Source of the DNA: Clostridium saccharoperbutylacetonicum N1-4(HMT)
Lineage (GTDB): Bacteria; Bacillota; Clostridia; Clostridiales; Clostridiaceae
DNA length: 64,000 nucleotides
Direction: 5' to 3'
NCBI RefSeq assembly: GCF_000340885.1
Contig: NC_020291.1
Span: 400,501 to 464,500 of the forward strand
The position numbers and the translations under genes are program-made. The notes beneath the pieces are model-generated. The model was not told where the DNA came from and did no database searches. It saw nothing but the letters and a program-made list of their open reading frames with translations. This document shows, one piece after another, positions 63,000 to 64,000 of the stretch (its first letter is position 1; each line of letters starts with the position of its first letter).

Positions 63000-64000
63000 A
63001 TGAGAAAGTTTGAAAAGGTAGCGATAGTAGGTATAAGTGGAAAATTTCCTGGAGCAGAAAGCATTGATGATTTAGATAGAATTTATTCTAATAAAATAGA
63101 TTGTATAAAGCCTTTCAGTGAGAGGAGAAAAGAGTTATTAAAGCTTGATAAAACAAAGAAGTATTTTGATGTAGCATATCTTGATGGAGTTGAGTATTTC
63201 GATTATGATTTTTTTAATATATCGAGACAAGAAGCGGCATGTATGGATCCACAACAAAAAATGCTTTTGGAATTAGCCTGTGAAGCAATTGAAGATGCAG
63301 GTTATAGCCTTAAATCAGCGAGAGGAAGTAAAACATCAATAATTTTAGGTGCACATAATAGTCATTTTTTTGATGATTATCTAGAAGAGTCATCTGGTTT
63401 TGCTGCGATTGGAAACTTTTTAGATACATTAGCAGGAAGGATTGCTTATTGTTTAGACTTACATGGACAGGCATCTATAGTTGAGACTGCATGTTCATCT
63501 TCATTATATGCTGTATATGAAGCATGCCTTAGATTAAATGCGGGAGAGGCAGATATGGCACTAGCAGGAGGAATTACACTTGAATTTAGGGCCAAATATG
63601 ATGATTTTGCAGAACAAGATGTTCTTGGTATAATATCACCACGTGCAAGATGTAAAACATTTGATGAAGAGGCAGATGGAATAAACCTTGGAGAAGGTGC
63701 AGGACTTGTTTTGCTTAAAAGATATGAAGATGCTATTCGTGATAAAGATTCAATTTATGCTGTTATAAGATCAGTATCTTCAAATCAGGATGGAGCAAGA
63801 TCAAACAGTTTAGCAGCTCCAAGTTCAGCAGCACAATGTGAAGTTATGATCGATGCATGGGAAAAAGCAGATTTAAATCCTGAAGATATAGGATATTTTG
63901 AAGCACACGGAACAGGAACAAAGATTGGAGATCCAATTGAAGTATTAGGTATTACAGAAGCATTTAGAAAGTATACAGATAAGAAACAATTTTGTCCAAT
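63000..64000 (+). CDS. Polyketide synthase beginning with a ketosynthase (runs off the right edge)
   Basis: An open frame from ATG 63000 continues to the window edge (333 codons) without a stop. AAAGGAGGT at 62982 is an excellent ribosome site 9 bases upstream. All visible sequence is a ketosynthase with VAIVGISGKFPG, Cys165 in ETACSSSLYAV, and His303 in EAHGTGTKIGDPIE, so it should be catalytically competent. The second His lies beyond the edge. It continues cluster 2 after the C-PCP protein. Whether its module has an AT cannot be seen. Confidence 0.92.
   Translation, partial: MRKFEKVAIVGISGKFPGAESIDDLDRIYSNKIDCIKPFSERRKELLKLDKTKKYFDVAYLDGVEYFDYDFFNISRQEAACMDPQQKMLLELACEAIEDAGYSLKSARGSKTSIILGAHNSHFFDDYLEESSGFAAIGNFLDTLAGRIAYCLDLHGQASIVETACSSSLYAVYEACLRLNAGEADMALAGGITLEFRAKYDDFAEQDVLGIISPRARCKTFDEEADGINLGEGAGLVLLKRYEDAIRDKDSIYAVIRSVSSNQDGARSNSLAAPSSAAQCEVMIDAWEKADLNPEDIGYFEAHGTGTKIGDPIEVLGITEAFRKYTDKKQFCP

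Noticed and set aside
1..64000. CRISPR arrays, tRNA or rRNA genes
   Set aside because: I saw no regularly spaced repeats, no cloverleaf with a T-loop GTTC pattern, and no rRNA-like conserved stretches in the non-coding gaps.

Overview
The window is low-GC DNA with clostridial character: AT-rich codons, AGGAGG-type ribosome binding sites, and proteins resembling those of anaerobic Firmicutes. I infer a Clostridium- or Lachnospiraceae-type bacterium; no rRNA or housekeeping gene fixes the species. Almost all of it is specialised-metabolite DNA holding two different polyketide/non-ribosomal peptide clusters.

Layout. (1) 1-1132, minus: a MATE-family drug/Na+ antiporter cut by the left edge, then a transposase scrap and about 600 bp of gene-free DNA. 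(2) 2188-32681, plus: cluster 1, a trans-AT PKS-NRPS of three giant proteins and a free-standing acyltransferase. Protein 1 is FAAL-ACP-KS-ACP-KS-KR-ACP-KS0-ACP. Protein 2 is GNAT-ACP-TE-KS-KR-ACP-KS-ACP. Protein 3 is C-A(Gly)-PCP-KS-DH-KR-ACP-ACP-KS-ACP-TE. No KS module carries an AT, so the AT at 31593 must load all extender positions. (3) 32682-34500: a gene graveyard with a decayed group II intron, a reverse-transcriptase scrap and a frameshifted, truncated Sfp-type phosphopantetheinyl transferase. (4) 34524-38849, minus: a MacB-like exporter operon (adaptor, ATPase, permease). (5) 39333 to the right edge, plus: cluster 2, noticeably AT-richer. It holds cMT-ACP, a crotonyl-CoA carboxylase/reductase homologue, a type II thioesterase, an NRPS (half-C-A-PCP-C), a dead-A-AL-KR-PCP-TR protein, a free ACP, a cis-AT KS-AT-ACP module, a second AL-KR-PCP protein, a C-dead-A-PCP protein, and a KS protein that runs off the edge.

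How the genes may work together. In cluster 1 a fatty acid (FAAL) and/or a short acyl unit (GNAT) starts the chain, the AT at 31593 supplies malonyl units, glycine is inserted by protein 3, and the terminal TE releases the product. In cluster 2 the CCR homologue probably makes an alkylmalonyl-CoA extender for the one cis-AT module. Two acyl-activating AL domains, each fused to an intact KR and a PCP, and a terminal thioester reductase point to hydroxy-acyl building blocks and reductive release. The exporter, transcribed divergently from cluster 2, is the likely efflux route. No regulator and no intact PPTase lie in the window.

Domain calls come from motifs read by eye. Domain boundaries are approximate, and substrate and product statements are inference.
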